Shown: positions 18,124 to 31,183, counted from the stretch's first letter. The stretch: 64,000 nt of DNA from Lapillicoccus jejuensis (GCF_006715055.1 NZ_VFMN01000001.1:2542001-2606000), one strand, 5' to 3'. A program made the numbers and translations. The notes: generated by a model not told the origin, from the sequence alone.

Positions 18124-18417
18124 GTGTCGGTTTCCATCAAGCCGCTCGAGGACCGCATCGTGGTCAAGTCCCTCGAGGCCGAGCAGACGACGGCCTCGGG
18201 CCTCGTCATCCCGGACACCGCGAAGGAGAAGCCCCAGGAGGGCGAGGTCCTCGCCGTCGGCCCGGGTCGCATCGACGACAAGGGCAACCGCGTCCCGCTC
18301 GACATCAAGGAGGGCGACCGCGTGATCTACAGCAAGTACGGCGGCACCGAGGTCAAGCACGGCGGCCAGGAGTACCTCATCCTGTCGGCCCGCGACGTGC
18401 TCGCCGTCGTCGCCTGA
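18124..18417 (+). CDS. groES: Co-chaperonin GroES
   Basis: The 10-kDa lid of the GroEL folding chamber, 97 residues. [44 protein letters not shown] and [13 protein letters not shown] are all standard. The start is GTG 18124 ([10 protein letters not shown]) after a GGGGAGG ribosome site. It has a leader of about 120 nt from the predicted start point. Expression is likely heat-induced through HrcA. Confidence 0.97.
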   Translation: MSVSIKPLEDRIVVKSLEAEQTTASGLVIPDTAKEKPQEGEVLAVGPGRIDDKGNRVPLDIKEGDRVIYSKYGGTEVKHGGQEYLILSARDVLAVVA

Positions 18418-18469
18418 GCGACCCGCTCACGCACGACCAGCACCACCAGCTCCACAGCACGACCACCGC

Positions 18470-18507
18470 GATGCCGGGTGCACGCCTCCCGGCGGGCACC
18501 CGGCATC
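18470..18507 (+). other. 12-bp-stem hairpin between groES and groEL
   Basis: GATGCCGGGTGC (18470-18481) pairs perfectly with GCACCCGGCATC (18496-18507) across a 14-nt loop. It sits in the 125-bp groES-groEL gap and could act as an RNA-processing or attenuation point. No U-tract follows. Confidence 0.7.
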
Positions 18508-18530
18508 CGCGCGTGACGCACACCCACTAG

Positions 18531-20159
<1,629 letters not shown>

Positions 20160-20182
20160 GGTCGGCTGACCCAGCCCGTACG

Positions 20183-20213
20183 ACGCCCTCCACCCCCTCG
20201 GGGTGGGGGGCGT
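20183..20213 (+). terminator. Hairpin terminator after groEL
   Basis: ACGCCCTCCACCCC and GGGGTGGGGGGCGT pair around a CTC loop with one G-U type mismatch, 24 bp after the stop codon. No U-tract follows, as is common in high-GC actinobacteria. Confidence 0.8.
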
Positions 20214-20545
20214 CGCCGCGTGCGGGGGGCTGACGGGGCGCAGTACGGGCAGAGCGACGCGCCGCCGCCGGGGGGTGCCGGCGACGGCGCGTCTGGAGGG
20301 AACGGGACCGCACCCGGGGGGCGCCGGGGGGGCGCTGCTCGCGCCGGGTGCGGTCCCTCCTCACTCCACCTTGTGGCTCCGCCCGGTCCCGTGCAGCTCG
20401 GTTCCGGGCGGACCGCGGACCCCGGGTCCAGGGGGGTCCGTGGCGTGCTCCCCCAAGGCCGGGGAGCGCCCGCCGGTCGTCGGCTCAGGGGTTGCCGACG
20501 AGGGCGGGGGTCAGGGTCGGAAGGGTCTGTCGGGGGGAAGGAGGG
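20214..20545. other. Gene-free, hairpin-rich region between groEL and whiB3
   Basis: No convincing gene is seen. A perfect 14-bp inverted repeat, GGGACCGCACCCGG (20304-20317) with its complement (20344-20357), dominates. CCGCCCGG/CCGGGCGG and CGGACCCC/GGGGTCCG pairs follow within the next 100 bp. The two flanking genes converge here, so terminators are the simple reading; a small structured RNA is possible. Confidence 0.6.
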
Positions 20546-20842
20546 TCAGGAGGCGGCGGCGACGACCGGGGCGCCGACGTACACGGCCTCCCGCTCGTCC
20601 TCGGTCATGCCGCCCCAGACGCCGTACGGCTCGCGCACCCGCAGGGCGTGCTCGCGGCACATCCGCAGGACGGGGCAGGAGCCGCAGACCTCCTTGGCGG
20701 CGCTGTCGCGGTCGCGACGCGCGGGGCCGCGCTCACCCTCGGGGTGGAAGAAGACCTCGGGGTTCTCCCGACGGCACGCACCCTCCAGCTGCCACTCCCA
20801 CAGGTCGGCCACCGGGCCGGGCAGTCGCGAGATCTCCGCCAT
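20546..20842 (-). CDS. whiB3: WhiB-family iron-sulfur regulator, WhiB3-like
   Basis: A 98-residue WhiB protein. Four cysteines (GACRREN, then VCGSCPVLRMC) bind a 4Fe-4S cluster, followed by the EPYGVWGGMTEDER turn. LPGPVADLWEWQLEGACR and FFHPEGERG closely recall M. tuberculosis WhiB3, which also lies next to groEL1 there. WhiB3 senses redox and NO and binds the major sigma factor. Start ATG 20842 follows a strong GGAGGGG site. Confidence 0.9.
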   Translation of the reverse strand: MAEISRLPGPVADLWEWQLEGACRRENPEVFFHPEGERGPARRDRDSAAKEVCGSCPVLRMCREHALRVREPYGVWGGMTEDEREAVYVGAPVVAAAS

Positions 20843-23568
<2,726 letters not shown>

Positions 23569-23610
23569 CGTCCGAGACGTCGGCGGTGGTGGCCACCACC
23601 CTCTCGGACG
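23569..23610. repeat. 42-bp palindromic repeat, copy 1
   Basis: Bounded by CGTCCGAGA and TCTCGGACG, with an inner palindrome GGTGGTGGCCACCACC. It starts one base after the upstream stop codon and can form a long hairpin. Confidence 0.88.
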
Positions 23611-23631
23611 CTCCCGTACAGCGCCCTGCGG

Positions 23632-23673
23632 CGTCCGAGACGTCGGTGGCGGTGGCCGCCACCCTCTCGGACG
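23632..23673. repeat. 42-bp palindromic repeat, copy 2
   Basis: Same outer arms as copy 1, 63 bp downstream; the inner palindrome is GGTGGCGGTGGCCGCCACC with compensating changes in both arms. It ends 24 bp before the guaB3 -10 box, so the pair probably insulates guaB3 from the guaB transcript. Confidence 0.88.
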
Positions 23674-23709
23674 CACGGGGTGGGGTGGCGCGACCGATAG
23701 CCTGACGCC

Positions 23710-24831
23710 GTGACTGAGATCGAGATCGGCCGGGGCAAGCGCGGGCGGCGTGCCTACTCCTTCGACGACATCGCCGTGGTCCCCTCGCGCCGCACCCGCG
23801 ACCCCGAGGAGGTGTCGGTCTCCTGGCAGATCGACGCCTACCACTTCGACATCCCCGTCATCGCGGCGCCGATGGACTCGGTCATGTCACCCGCCACGGC
23901 CATCGAGCTCGGTCGCCTCGGCGGGCTGCCGGTGCTCGACCTCGAGGGCCTGTGGACGCGGTACGACGACCCGGAGCCCCTCATCGAGGAGATCGTCCGG
24001 CTCGACCCGGCCAAGGCCACGGCGCGGATGCAGGAGATCTACGCCGAGGAGATCAAGCCCGAGCTCATCACCGCGCGGATCCAGGAGCTGCGCCGCGCCG
24101 GCATCACCGTCGCCGGCGCGCTCAGCCCGCAGCGCACCCAGCAGCACTGGAAGACCGTCGTCGACGCCGGCTGCGACCTGTTCGTCATCCGCGGCACGAC
24201 GGTCAGCGCCGAGCACGTCTCCGGCAACAGCGAACCGCTCAACCTCAAGCGCTTCATCTACGAGCTCGACATCCCCGTCATCGTCGGCGGCGCGTCGACG
24301 TACACCGCGGCGCTGCACCTCATGCGCACCGGCGCCGCCGGCGTCCTCGTCGGGTTCGGCGGCGGCGCGGCGCACACGACCCGCACGACCCTCGGCATCC
24401 ACGCGCCGATGGCCTCTGCGGTCGCCGACGTCGCCGCCGCCCGCCGCGACTACCTCGACGAGTCCGGCGGCCGCTACGTCCACGTCATCGCCGACGGCGG
24501 CGTCGGCAGCTCCGGCGACATCGTCAAGGCGGTCGCGTGCGGCGCCGACGCGGTCATGCTCGGCGCGGCCCTGGCCCGCGCGACCGAGGCACCGGGGGGC
24601 GGCTTCCACTGGGGCCCCGAGGCGCACCACTCCGCGCTGCCGCGCGGCGCGCGGATCCAGATCGGCACCCAGGGCTCGCTCGAGGAGATCCTCTTCGGGC
24701 CCGGCCGTTTCGCCGACGGCACGACGAACATCATCGGCGCCCTGCGCCGCGCCATGGCGACCACCGGCTACTCCGACGTCAAGGAGTTCCAGCGCGTCGA
24801 GGTCGTCGTCGCGCCGTACTCCGGCTCCTGA
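23710..24831 (+). CDS. guaB3: GuaB3-family IMP dehydrogenase-related protein
   Basis: A 373-residue TIM-barrel protein of the GuaB3 family found beside guaB in actinobacteria. EIEIGRGKRGRRAYSFDDI is the usual N-terminus, and no CBS domains are present. The loop aligned with the catalytic GPGSICTTR of IMP dehydrogenase reads GFGGGAAHTTR, so the catalytic Cys is replaced by His; IMP dehydrogenase or GMP reductase activity is therefore doubtful. Start GTG 23710, with TAGCCT at 23698-23703 six nt upstream, is predicted leaderless. Confidence 0.9.
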   Translation: MTEIEIGRGKRGRRAYSFDDIAVVPSRRTRDPEEVSVSWQIDAYHFDIPVIAAPMDSVMSPATAIELGRLGGLPVLDLEGLWTRYDDPEPLIEEIVRLDPAKATARMQEIYAEEIKPELITARIQELRRAGITVAGALSPQRTQQHWKTVVDAGCDLFVIRGTTVSAEHVSGNSEPLNLKRFIYELDIPVIVGGASTYTAALHLMRTGAAGVLVGFGGGAAHTTRTTLGIHAPMASAVADVAAARRDYLDESGGRYVHVIADGGVGSSGDIVKAVACGADAVMLGAALARATEAPGGGFHWGPEAHHSALPRGARIQIGTQGSLEEILFGPGRFADGTTNIIGALRRAMATTGYSDVKEFQRVEVVVAPYSGS

Positions 24832-24866
24832 CCCCGCCCGGCCGCGTGGCGCGCCGGGCCGCGGGG
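24832..24866 (+). terminator. GC-rich hairpin after guaB3
   Basis: CCCCG and CCCGGC pair with GCCGGG and CGGGG directly after the stop codon, leaving a loop of about 10 nt and a small bulge. Confidence 0.65.
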
Positions 24867-24878
24867 TAGCGAGGAGGC

Positions 24879-25835
24879 ATGAGCCACCGCGCACCGAGCC
24901 CGCACCCGCACCGCACCCCGGGCGGGGTCCTGTGGCGCGGCGTCGTCGCCGGCGCGGTCGGCACCCTCGTCCTCGACGCGGCGACGTACGGCGACATGGC
25001 CCTCACCGGCCGGGCCGCCAGCAGCGTCCCGGCGGACGCGGCCCGGGCGCTCGTCGGGCGCCTCGACCTGCCGCTCCCGCAGGGCGGCTCCCGCCCAGAG
25101 GCGTACGGCGCCCTGCTCGGCCTCGCGACCGGCGTCACCACCGGGGTGGCGGCCGCGGTGGTCCGGGCCGCCGGGGTCAGGCTGCCCGCCCCGGTGTCGG
25201 CCGTCCTCGTCGGGGCGGGTGCGATGGCCGCCTCCGACCTCGGGGCGGCGCGGCTCGGGGTGAGCGACCCGGCCACCTGGAGCACCCGGGACTGGGTCGG
25301 CGACGCCGTCCCGCACGCCCTCTTCGGTGTCGCCGTCGTCTCGACCCTCCGCCGGCTCGACCGGGCACCTTCCGACGACGGTGCCGACGACGAGCCCGCG
25401 ATGACGCACCGCCGGGCCCCGCTCGCCCTGCGCGCGCTGGCGCTCGGTCTCGCCGCCGGGTCGCGCAGCTCGCTCGGCGCCGTGGCCCTGGCCCGTGCGA
25501 CCGGCGGTCGGCTGCCGGCGCTCGCGGCGGCGACGGCCGTGGTCGGCGAGGTCGTGGCCGACAAGCTCCCGCAGGTCCCGAGCCGGCTGGAGGCCGGGCC
25601 GCTGCTCGGCCGCCTCGGCGCGGGCGCGCTCGGGGCTGCCGCCCTGGCCCGCCGCGAGCACGCCGGACTCGCCGGCACGGTGGTCACCGCCGCCCTCGCC
25701 GCCGGTGGCGCCTTCGCCGGCGCGGCGCTCGGCACCGCCGCCCGGTCCGTCGCGCAGGAGCGCGGCTGGTCGGCGCCCGCCGCGGTCGCCGAGGACGTCA
25801 CCGCCGGAGCCCTGGCCCTGTGGGCCGTCCGCTGA
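24879..25835 (+). CDS. Membrane protein with DUF4126-like C-terminal half
   Basis: A 318-residue protein with about six to eight short hydrophobic, Ala/Gly-rich segments. The second half (LAAGSRSSLGAVALAR, VVGEVVADKLPQVPSRL, GPLLGRLGAGALGAAAL) looks like DUF4126 membrane proteins. The first half has WRGVVAGAVGTLVLDAATYG, a pattern seen in unrelated small actinobacterial membrane proteins. Start ATG 24879 follows GAGGAGG. No function can be assigned. Confidence 0.7.
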   Translation: MSHRAPSPHPHRTPGGVLWRGVVAGAVGTLVLDAATYGDMALTGRAASSVPADAARALVGRLDLPLPQGGSRPEAYGALLGLATGVTTGVAAAVVRAAGVRLPAPVSAVLVGAGAMAASDLGAARLGVSDPATWSTRDWVGDAVPHALFGVAVVSTLRRLDRAPSDDGADDEPAMTHRRAPLALRALALGLAAGSRSSLGAVALARATGGRLPALAAATAVVGEVVADKLPQVPSRLEAGPLLGRLGAGALGAAALARREHAGLAGTVVTAALAAGGAFAGAALGTAARSVAQERGWSAPAAVAEDVTAGALALWAVR

Positions 25836-25867
25836 CCCCGAGGGCGCCGCGCGGGTAGTCTCCCCGC

Positions 25868-26926
25868 ATGGCGACGGCGCCGACCCCGGCCGGCGCGGGC
25901 CCGCCGGCCGCGCCGCAGCCGGTCGCGTTCTCGACGCGTCGGCTGCCTCCCGAGCGCCGCGTGGAGCTGTGGGAGGCCCACAACGACGACGCCCTCATCG
26001 GACTGCGCTGCCGGACCCTCACCGCCGACGCGCTCGAGGCCAGCGAGGTCAACGTCCGGGTGGGGCGCCTCGACCTCGCCCGCGTGCAGGGCACCCCGCA
26101 CGTCGTCGAGCGCGACGCCGGCCTCGTCGCGCGCCGCCCGACCCACGCGGTGGCCCTCTTCTTCGGGCTCGCCGGGGAGGCGTTCTTCTACCACGACGAC
26201 GGGGTGCGCCGGCTGTCGCCGGGCGAGCTGCTCGTCTGCGACGCCGACCGCCCCTTCCTGCGCGGCTTCTCCGGTGGCCTCGAGGAGCTCGTCGTCAAGC
26301 TCCCGCGCGACCTGTTCACCGAGGTCACGGGTCTCGCCGGGCTCGACGCCCCGCGCGTGGTCGGCTTCGGCGCCGGCGGCGACCCCGCCGCCCGCCGGCT
26401 CGCCCGCCTGGTCGGCGGGGCGGCCCGGGAGGACGAGCCGGAGGCGGTCCTCGAGGCCACCCTGCTCGACCTCGTCGCCACCCTCGCCGGGGGTCGCGGT
26501 CGAGACGCCGCCGCCGCGCACCGGGCCGCCGCCCTCGCCTACGTCGACGCGCACCTGCTCGAGCCCGGGCTGAGCGCGGAGCGGGTCGCCGCCGCGGTCG
26601 GCCTCAGCCCCCGCCACCTCTCGCGCGTCCTCGCCGACGGCGGGACGGCGTTCCTCCCGCACCTGCGCGCGCGCCGCCTCGAGGCCGCCCGCCGGCTGCT
26701 CCTCGACCCGTCGGCCGCCGGCCTCGGGGTCGCGCAGGTCGCCCGCCGCTGCGGCTTCGCCTCGCCGCGGCACTTCGCCACGGCGTTCGCGGCGGCGTAC
26801 GGCGAGCCGCCCAGCGAGCTGCGCCGGCGCACCGCCCGGGCGCGGTCGGCCGTCGCGGCGTCCCCGCAGCGGCCATCCGTCCCCGGACCGGCCAGGCACG
26901 ACGCCGTCCCCTCGACGGGCGCGTGA
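25868..26926 (+). CDS. AraC-family transcriptional regulator
   Basis: A 352-residue regulator. The N-terminal half is an AraC-binding-like cupin (FSTRRLPPERRVELWEAHN, then LSPGELLVCDADRPF). The C-terminal half has the double helix-turn-helix (LSAERVAAAVGLSPRHLSRV, VAQVARRCGFASPRHFATAF). It lies 52 bp upstream of the hydroxylase-dioxygenase pair in the same direction and is the obvious candidate activator. TAGTCT at 25856-25861 ends 6 nt before the ATG, so it is likely leaderless. Confidence 0.9.
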   Translation: MATAPTPAGAGPPAAPQPVAFSTRRLPPERRVELWEAHNDDALIGLRCRTLTADALEASEVNVRVGRLDLARVQGTPHVVERDAGLVARRPTHAVALFFGLAGEAFFYHDDGVRRLSPGELLVCDADRPFLRGFSGGLEELVVKLPRDLFTEVTGLAGLDAPRVVGFGAGGDPAARRLARLVGGAAREDEPEAVLEATLLDLVATLAGGRGRDAAAAHRAAALAYVDAHLLEPGLSAERVAAAVGLSPRHLSRVLADGGTAFLPHLRARRLEAARRLLLDPSAAGLGVAQVARRCGFASPRHFATAFAAAYGEPPSELRRRTARARSAVAASPQRPSVPGPARHDAVPSTGA

Positions 26927-26978
26927 CGACGACCGACACTGGCCCCAGCACCGGCGCCGGTCCGGTCCGAGGAGGCCG

Positions 26979-28787
26979 ATGATGCCCGCGTTCGACGACG
27001 GCCGCGAGACCACCGAGCTGCCGACCACGGGGGTCGTCGAGACCGACGTCCTGGTCGTCGGGTCCGGCCCGGCCGGCTCCGCGGCGGCGCTGTTCCTCGC
27101 CACCCTCGGCGTCCCGACGGTGGTCATCACCAAGTACCGCTGGACCGCGAACACCCCGCGCGCGCACATCACCAACCAGCGGGCCATGGAGGTCTTCCGC
27201 GACCTCGGGATCGAGGACCAGGTCCTCGCCGACGCCACCCCGCACGACCTCGTCGGCGACACCGTGTTCTGCACGTCGCTGGCGGGGGAGGAGATCGGGC
27301 GCATCCACACCTGGGGCACCGGCCCGTCGCGCCAGGCCGACTACCGGCTCGCCTCCCCGTGCCTGACCGTGGACATCCCGCAGACCTACCTCGAGCCGAT
27401 CCTCGTGCGCAACGCCGCCGCCCGCGGCGCCCAGGTCCGGTTCTCCACCGAGTACGTCTCGCACACCCAGGACGAGGAGGGGGTGGACGTGCGCGTCCTC
27501 GACCGGCTCACCGGGACGCCGTACACCATCCGGGCGACGTACCTCGTCGGCGCGGACGGCGCCCGCTCCGCCGTCGCCGCCGACGTCGGCCTGCCGTTCG
27601 AGGGCGCGATGGACATCGCCGGGTCGATGAACATCACCTTCAGGGCCGACCTGACCCCCCTCGTCGCGCACCGGCCGTCGGTCCTCTACTGGGTGATCCA
27701 GCCCGGCTCGGACGTCGGCGGCATCGGGGCCGGGCTCGTGCGGATGGTCCGGCCCTGGCACGAGTGGCTCGTCGTGTGGGGCTACGACATCGCCGGCCCG
27801 CCGCCGGTGGTCGACGAGGCGGCCGCCACCCGGATCGTGCGCAACCTCCTCGGCCTGCCCGACCTCGAGGTGGAGATCACGGGCACCTCGCTGTGGGGCA
27901 ACAACGAGATGTACGCGACCCACCTGCAGTCCAGGCGCGTCTTCTGCGTCGGCGACGCGGTGCACCGGCACCCGCCGAGCAACGGCCTCGGCTCCAACAC
28001 CTCGGTCCAGGACTCCTACAACCTCGCCTGGAAGCTCGCGGCCGTCCTGCGCGGGTACGCCGCCCCGCCGCTGCTGGAGAGCTACTCGGCCGAGCGTGCA
28101 CCGGTGGCGGAGCGGATCGTGCTGCGCGCCAACCGCTCCAGCCGCGAGTTCGTCGACTTCTTCGTCGCGCTCGGGCTGACGCAGGCGCGCACGGAGGAGG
28201 AGATGGTCGCCGCCATCGAGGAGCGCAAGGCCAACACCCCGGCCGGGGCGGCGAAGCGTGCCGCGCTGGTCAAGGCCATGGAGCTGAAGAACTACGAGTT
28301 CAACGCCCACGGCGTCGAGCTCGGCCAGGTCTACGAGTCGGGGGCGGTCGTCCCCGACGGGACGACGCGACCCGCCCCGACCCGTGACCCCGACCTCTAC
28401 TTCGAGCCGTCGACGGCCCCCGGGTCGCACCTGCCGCACGCATGGGTCGGCGACGCGATGACGCGCCTGGCGACGATGGACCTCGCGCCGTACGACCGCT
28501 TCACCCTCCTCACCGGCATCGCCGGGGAGGCCTGGGAGGACGCCGCCGCGCAGGTGGCGGACGACCTCGGGGTGCCGCTGCAGGCGGTCGTCATCGGCCC
28601 CGGTCGAGCCGTCACCGACCTGTACGACGACTGGGCCCGCCTGCGCGAGATCGAGGAGGGCGGCGCGCTGCTCGTGCGCCCCGACAAGCACATCGCCTGG
28701 CGGGCGCACGCCCTCCCCGACGACCCGCGGGAGGCGCTGCACGAGGCGCTCGCGCGGGTCCTCGGGCGCGACGAGGGCGCGCGGTGA
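26979..28787 (+). CDS. FAD-dependent phenol-type monooxygenase (TfdB/2,4-dichlorophenol 6-monooxygenase-like)
   Basis: A 602-residue group A flavin hydroxylase. [20 protein letters not shown] is the Rossmann FAD motif, [12 protein letters not shown] the DG motif, and [20 protein letters not shown] the GD motif that contacts FAD ribityl. A thioredoxin-like C-terminal domain begins near residue 480 ([12 protein letters not shown]). It is expected to ortho-hydroxylate a phenol or resorcinol-like ring with NAD(P)H and O2. It overlaps the ring-cleavage dioxygenase gene by 4 bp, so they act in series. Start ATG 26979 after GGAGG; ATG 26982 is an alternative. Confidence 0.88.
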   Translation: MMPAFDDGRETTELPTTGVVETDVLVVGSGPAGSAAALFLATLGVPTVVITKYRWTANTPRAHITNQRAMEVFRDLGIEDQVLADATPHDLVGDTVFCTSLAGEEIGRIHTWGTGPSRQADYRLASPCLTVDIPQTYLEPILVRNAAARGAQVRFSTEYVSHTQDEEGVDVRVLDRLTGTPYTIRATYLVGADGARSAVAADVGLPFEGAMDIAGSMNITFRADLTPLVAHRPSVLYWVIQPGSDVGGIGAGLVRMVRPWHEWLVVWGYDIAGPPPVVDEAAATRIVRNLLGLPDLEVEITGTSLWGNNEMYATHLQSRRVFCVGDAVHRHPPSNGLGSNTSVQDSYNLAWKLAAVLRGYAAPPLLESYSAERAPVAERIVLRANRSSREFVDFFVALGLTQARTEEEMVAAIEERKANTPAGAAKRAALVKAMELKNYEFNAHGVELGQVYESGAVVPDGTTRPAPTRDPDLYFEPSTAPGSHLPHAWVGDAMTRLATMDLAPYDRFTLLTGIAGEAWEDAAAQVADDLGVPLQAVVIGPGRAVTDLYDDWARLREIEEGGALLVRPDKHIAWRAHALPDDPREALHEALARVLGRDEGAR

Positions 28788-29695
28788 GCGGCGTCGACGA
28801 CGAGCAGCGCGGGCGCGAGGAGCACCTCGTCCGGCTGGTCCTCGACTCCTTCGAGGGCACCCCCGACCCGCGGCTGAAGGAGCTCGTCCAGGGCGTCGTG
28901 ACGCACCTGCACGCGTTCCTGCGCGACGTCCGCCCCACCGAGGCGGAGTGGAAGCAGGGCATCGACGCCCTCACCGCGATCGGGCACATCACCGACGAGC
29001 GGCGCCAGGAGTTCGTCCTGCTCTCCGACGTCCTCGGCGCCTCGATGCAGACCATCGCCATCAACAACGAGGCGTACGCCGACGCCACCGAGGCCACCGT
29101 CTTCGGCCCCTTCTTCGTCGAGGACGCGCCCCGGGTCGAGCTCGGCGGCGACGTCGCCGGGTCGGCGGTCGGGCAGCCCTGCTGGGTCGAGGGGACGGTC
29201 CGCGACACCGGCGGCCGACCGGTCCCCGGCGCCCGGCTCGAGGTGTGGGAGGCCGACGCCGATGGCTTCTACGACGTCCAGTACGGCGACGACCGCGTCG
29301 CCGGCCGCGGCCACCTGGTCGCCGACGAGGAGGGGGGCTACCGCTTCTGGGCCGTCACCCCGACGCCGTACCCCATCCCGCACGACGGGCCGGTCGGCGC
29401 GCTGCTCGCGGCGACCGGGCGCTCGCCGATGCGCGCCGCGCACCTGCACGTCATGGTCAGCGCACCGGGGCTGCGGACGCTGGTCACGCACGTCTTCGTC
29501 CGCGGCGACGAGCTGCTGGCGAGCGACAGCGTCTTCGGGGTCAAGGAGTCGCTCGTCCGGGACTTCGTCGAGCAGCCGCCGGGGACACCCACGCCGGACG
29601 GGCGCGACCTCGGGGGAGCGGCCTGGGCACGGACCCGGTTCGACATCGTCCTCGCGCCGGGCGATACGGGGGACAGGCCGGGTGGAAATAATTGA
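28784..29695 (+). CDS. Intradiol ring-cleavage dioxygenase (hydroxyquinol 1,2-dioxygenase-like)
   Basis: A 303-residue non-heme Fe(III) dioxygenase. An N-terminal catechol-dioxygenase helical domain (about residues 1-100) precedes the catalytic fold. Candidate iron ligands are Tyr in ADGFYDVQ, Tyr in PTPYPIP, and the two His of AAHLHVMV. The sequence [13 protein letters not shown] is typical of hydroxyquinol 1,2-dioxygenases. It would open the ring made by the upstream hydroxylase to a maleylacetate- or muconate-type acid. No maleylacetate reductase is in the window. Start GTG 28784. Confidence 0.88.
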   Translation: MSGVDDEQRGREEHLVRLVLDSFEGTPDPRLKELVQGVVTHLHAFLRDVRPTEAEWKQGIDALTAIGHITDERRQEFVLLSDVLGASMQTIAINNEAYADATEATVFGPFFVEDAPRVELGGDVAGSAVGQPCWVEGTVRDTGGRPVPGARLEVWEADADGFYDVQYGDDRVAGRGHLVADEEGGYRFWAVTPTPYPIPHDGPVGALLAATGRSPMRAAHLHVMVSAPGLRTLVTHVFVRGDELLASDSVFGVKESLVRDFVEQPPGTPTPDGRDLGGAAWARTRFDIVLAPGDTGDRPGGNN

Positions 29696-29710
29696 GGTTT
29701 CAAGTATATT
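29688..29710 (+). promoter_or_regulatory. AT-rich palindromic operator and -10 box before the pirin gene
   Basis: ATAATTGAGGTTTCAAGTAT (29688-29707) is a 20-bp dyad with matched TTGA/TCAA cores and one mismatch per arm, of the kind bound by MarR-family repressors. It contains the stop codon of the dioxygenase gene, and overlaps TATATT (29705-29710), a strong -10 for a separate pirin transcript starting near 29717. It is strikingly AT-rich for this genome. Confidence 0.72.
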
Positions 29711-29767
29711 GGTGAGGGCACAGCGGCCCGACCGGTCGCCCCGCACCCACCCGTCAGGAGCGTCATC

Positions 29768-30553
29768 GTGAGCACCGGCACCATCAGCCTCGCCCCGCAG
29801 GTCGACATCCGCCGCGCCGACCAGCGGTTCGCGACGGACGTCGGCTGGCTCGACTCCAAGCACTCCTTCGCGTTCGGCCACCACCGGGACCCCCGCAACA
29901 CCCACCACGGGCTGCTGCTGGTCAACAACGACGACGTCGTCGACGCGGGGACGGGCTTCGAGACGCACCCGCACCGGGACATGGAGATCGTCACCTGGGT
30001 GCTGCGCGGCTCGCTGGTGCACCAGGACTCCGAGGGCCACCACGGCGTGATCTACCCCGGACTGGCGCAGCGGATGAGCGCCGGCACCGGCATCCTGCAC
30101 TCGGAGAAGAACGACGCGTGGCGGCTGTCCGCGGAGGCGAGCACGCGCCCGGCCGAGGAGCCCGTGCACTTCGTCCAGATGTGGGTCCTGCCCGACGAGT
30201 CCGGCATCCAGCCCGGCTACGAGCAGCTCGAGGTCGACCACGAGCTGCTCTCCGGCGGGCTCGTCCCCGTCGCCTCCGGCATGGACCGGCACGCCGGCTC
30301 CGCGGCCATCCGGATCCGCAACCGGTACGCCGCCCTGCACGTCGCCCGGCTGTCGCCGGGCCAGCAGGTCGAGCTGCCGGACGCGCCGTACCTGCACCTC
30401 TTCGTCCCCGTCGGCGAGGTCGTCCTCGAGGGCGCCGGACCGCTCGGCACGGGCGACGCCGTCCGCTTCACCGCGACCGGCGGCCAGCGGGTGACGGCCA
30501 CCACCGAGGCCGAGGTCCTCGTGTGGGAGATGCACGCCGGCCTCGCCGCCTGA
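29768..30553 (+). CDS. Pirin-family bicupin protein
   Basis: A 261-residue two-cupin protein. WLDSKHSFAFGHHRDP and GFETHPHRDMEIVTWVLRG carry the His residues that bind the metal in the first cupin; QRMSAGTGILHSEKN supplies the last ligands. Bacterial pirins with these ligands can oxidise quercetin-like quinols. The start GTG 29768 follows CAGGAG. It has its own operator-promoter and is followed 26 bp later by the VOC gene. Confidence 0.92.
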   Translation: MSTGTISLAPQVDIRRADQRFATDVGWLDSKHSFAFGHHRDPRNTHHGLLLVNNDDVVDAGTGFETHPHRDMEIVTWVLRGSLVHQDSEGHHGVIYPGLAQRMSAGTGILHSEKNDAWRLSAEASTRPAEEPVHFVQMWVLPDESGIQPGYEQLEVDHELLSGGLVPVASGMDRHAGSAAIRIRNRYAALHVARLSPGQQVELPDAPYLHLFVPVGEVVLEGAGPLGTGDAVRFTATGGQRVTATTEAEVLVWEMHAGLAA

Positions 30554-30579
30554 CCGCCCGCCCCGTCGAAGGAGAGCTC

Positions 30580-31089
30580 ATGACCGACCAGACCACCACC
30601 CGCGACCTCGAGGCCCTCGCGGCCCGCCGTACGGAGCTCCGCGAGGCGCACCTGCGCCCCGCCAGCGAGCGACCGGAGTCGACCGCCCGCGGCCTGCACC
30701 ACACCGCGCTGGTCAGCAGCGACGTCGAGACGACGATCCGCTTCTACCAGGACGTGCTCGGCTTCCCGCTCACCGAGCTCATCGAGAACCGCGACTACCC
30801 GGGTTCGTCGCACTTCTTCTTCGACATCGGCAACGGCAACCTCCTGGCGTTCTTCGACTTCCCGGGGCTCGACGTCGGCCCGTACCAGGAGGTCCTCGGC
30901 GGCCTGCACCACTGCGCCATCTCGGTCGAGCCGTCGCGCTGGCAGGCGATCGTCGAGCGCCTGACCGCCGAGGGCATCGAGCACGAGGTCCACTCCGGCG
31001 TCTCGGTCTACTTCCGCGACCCCGACGGCGCCCGCATCGAGCTCATCGCCGACCCGCTGGGGGAGATGTACGGCGAGCACGTCCTCTGA
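30580..31089 (+). CDS. VOC-family (glyoxalase/ring-cleavage dioxygenase fold) protein
   Basis: A 169-residue protein with one vicinal-oxygen-chelate domain. Candidate metal ligands are His in GLHHTALV, His in GGLHHCAISV and Glu in DGARIELIADP. Start ATG 30580 follows AAGGAGAG. It is coexpressed with the pirin gene, so a role in handling quinone or catechol-type compounds is inferred; glyoxalase activity cannot be excluded. Confidence 0.85.
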   Translation: MTDQTTTRDLEALAARRTELREAHLRPASERPESTARGLHHTALVSSDVETTIRFYQDVLGFPLTELIENRDYPGSSHFFFDIGNGNLLAFFDFPGLDVGPYQEVLGGLHHCAISVEPSRWQAIVERLTAEGIEHEVHSGVSVYFRDPDGARIELIADPLGEMYGEHVL

Positions 31090-31108
31090 CCGACGCGTCC
31101 GGGGCGAC

Positions 31109-31183
31109 ATACCCCACGTGTTGCTGGCTTTGGACGAGCGAGAATCCATCTCGCTCGTCCAAAGCCAGCAACATGTGGGGTGT
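31109..31183. terminator. Very long hairpin (31-bp stem) between convergent genes
   Basis: CCCCACGTGTTGCTGGCTTT begins a 31-nt arm (31112-31142) that pairs with 31150-31180 across a 7-nt loop AATCCAT. The only defect is one G-T position, and a few more pairs extend outwards. It lies between the VOC stop (31089) and the ugd stop (31233). Bidirectional termination is the simple reading. Confidence 0.85.
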
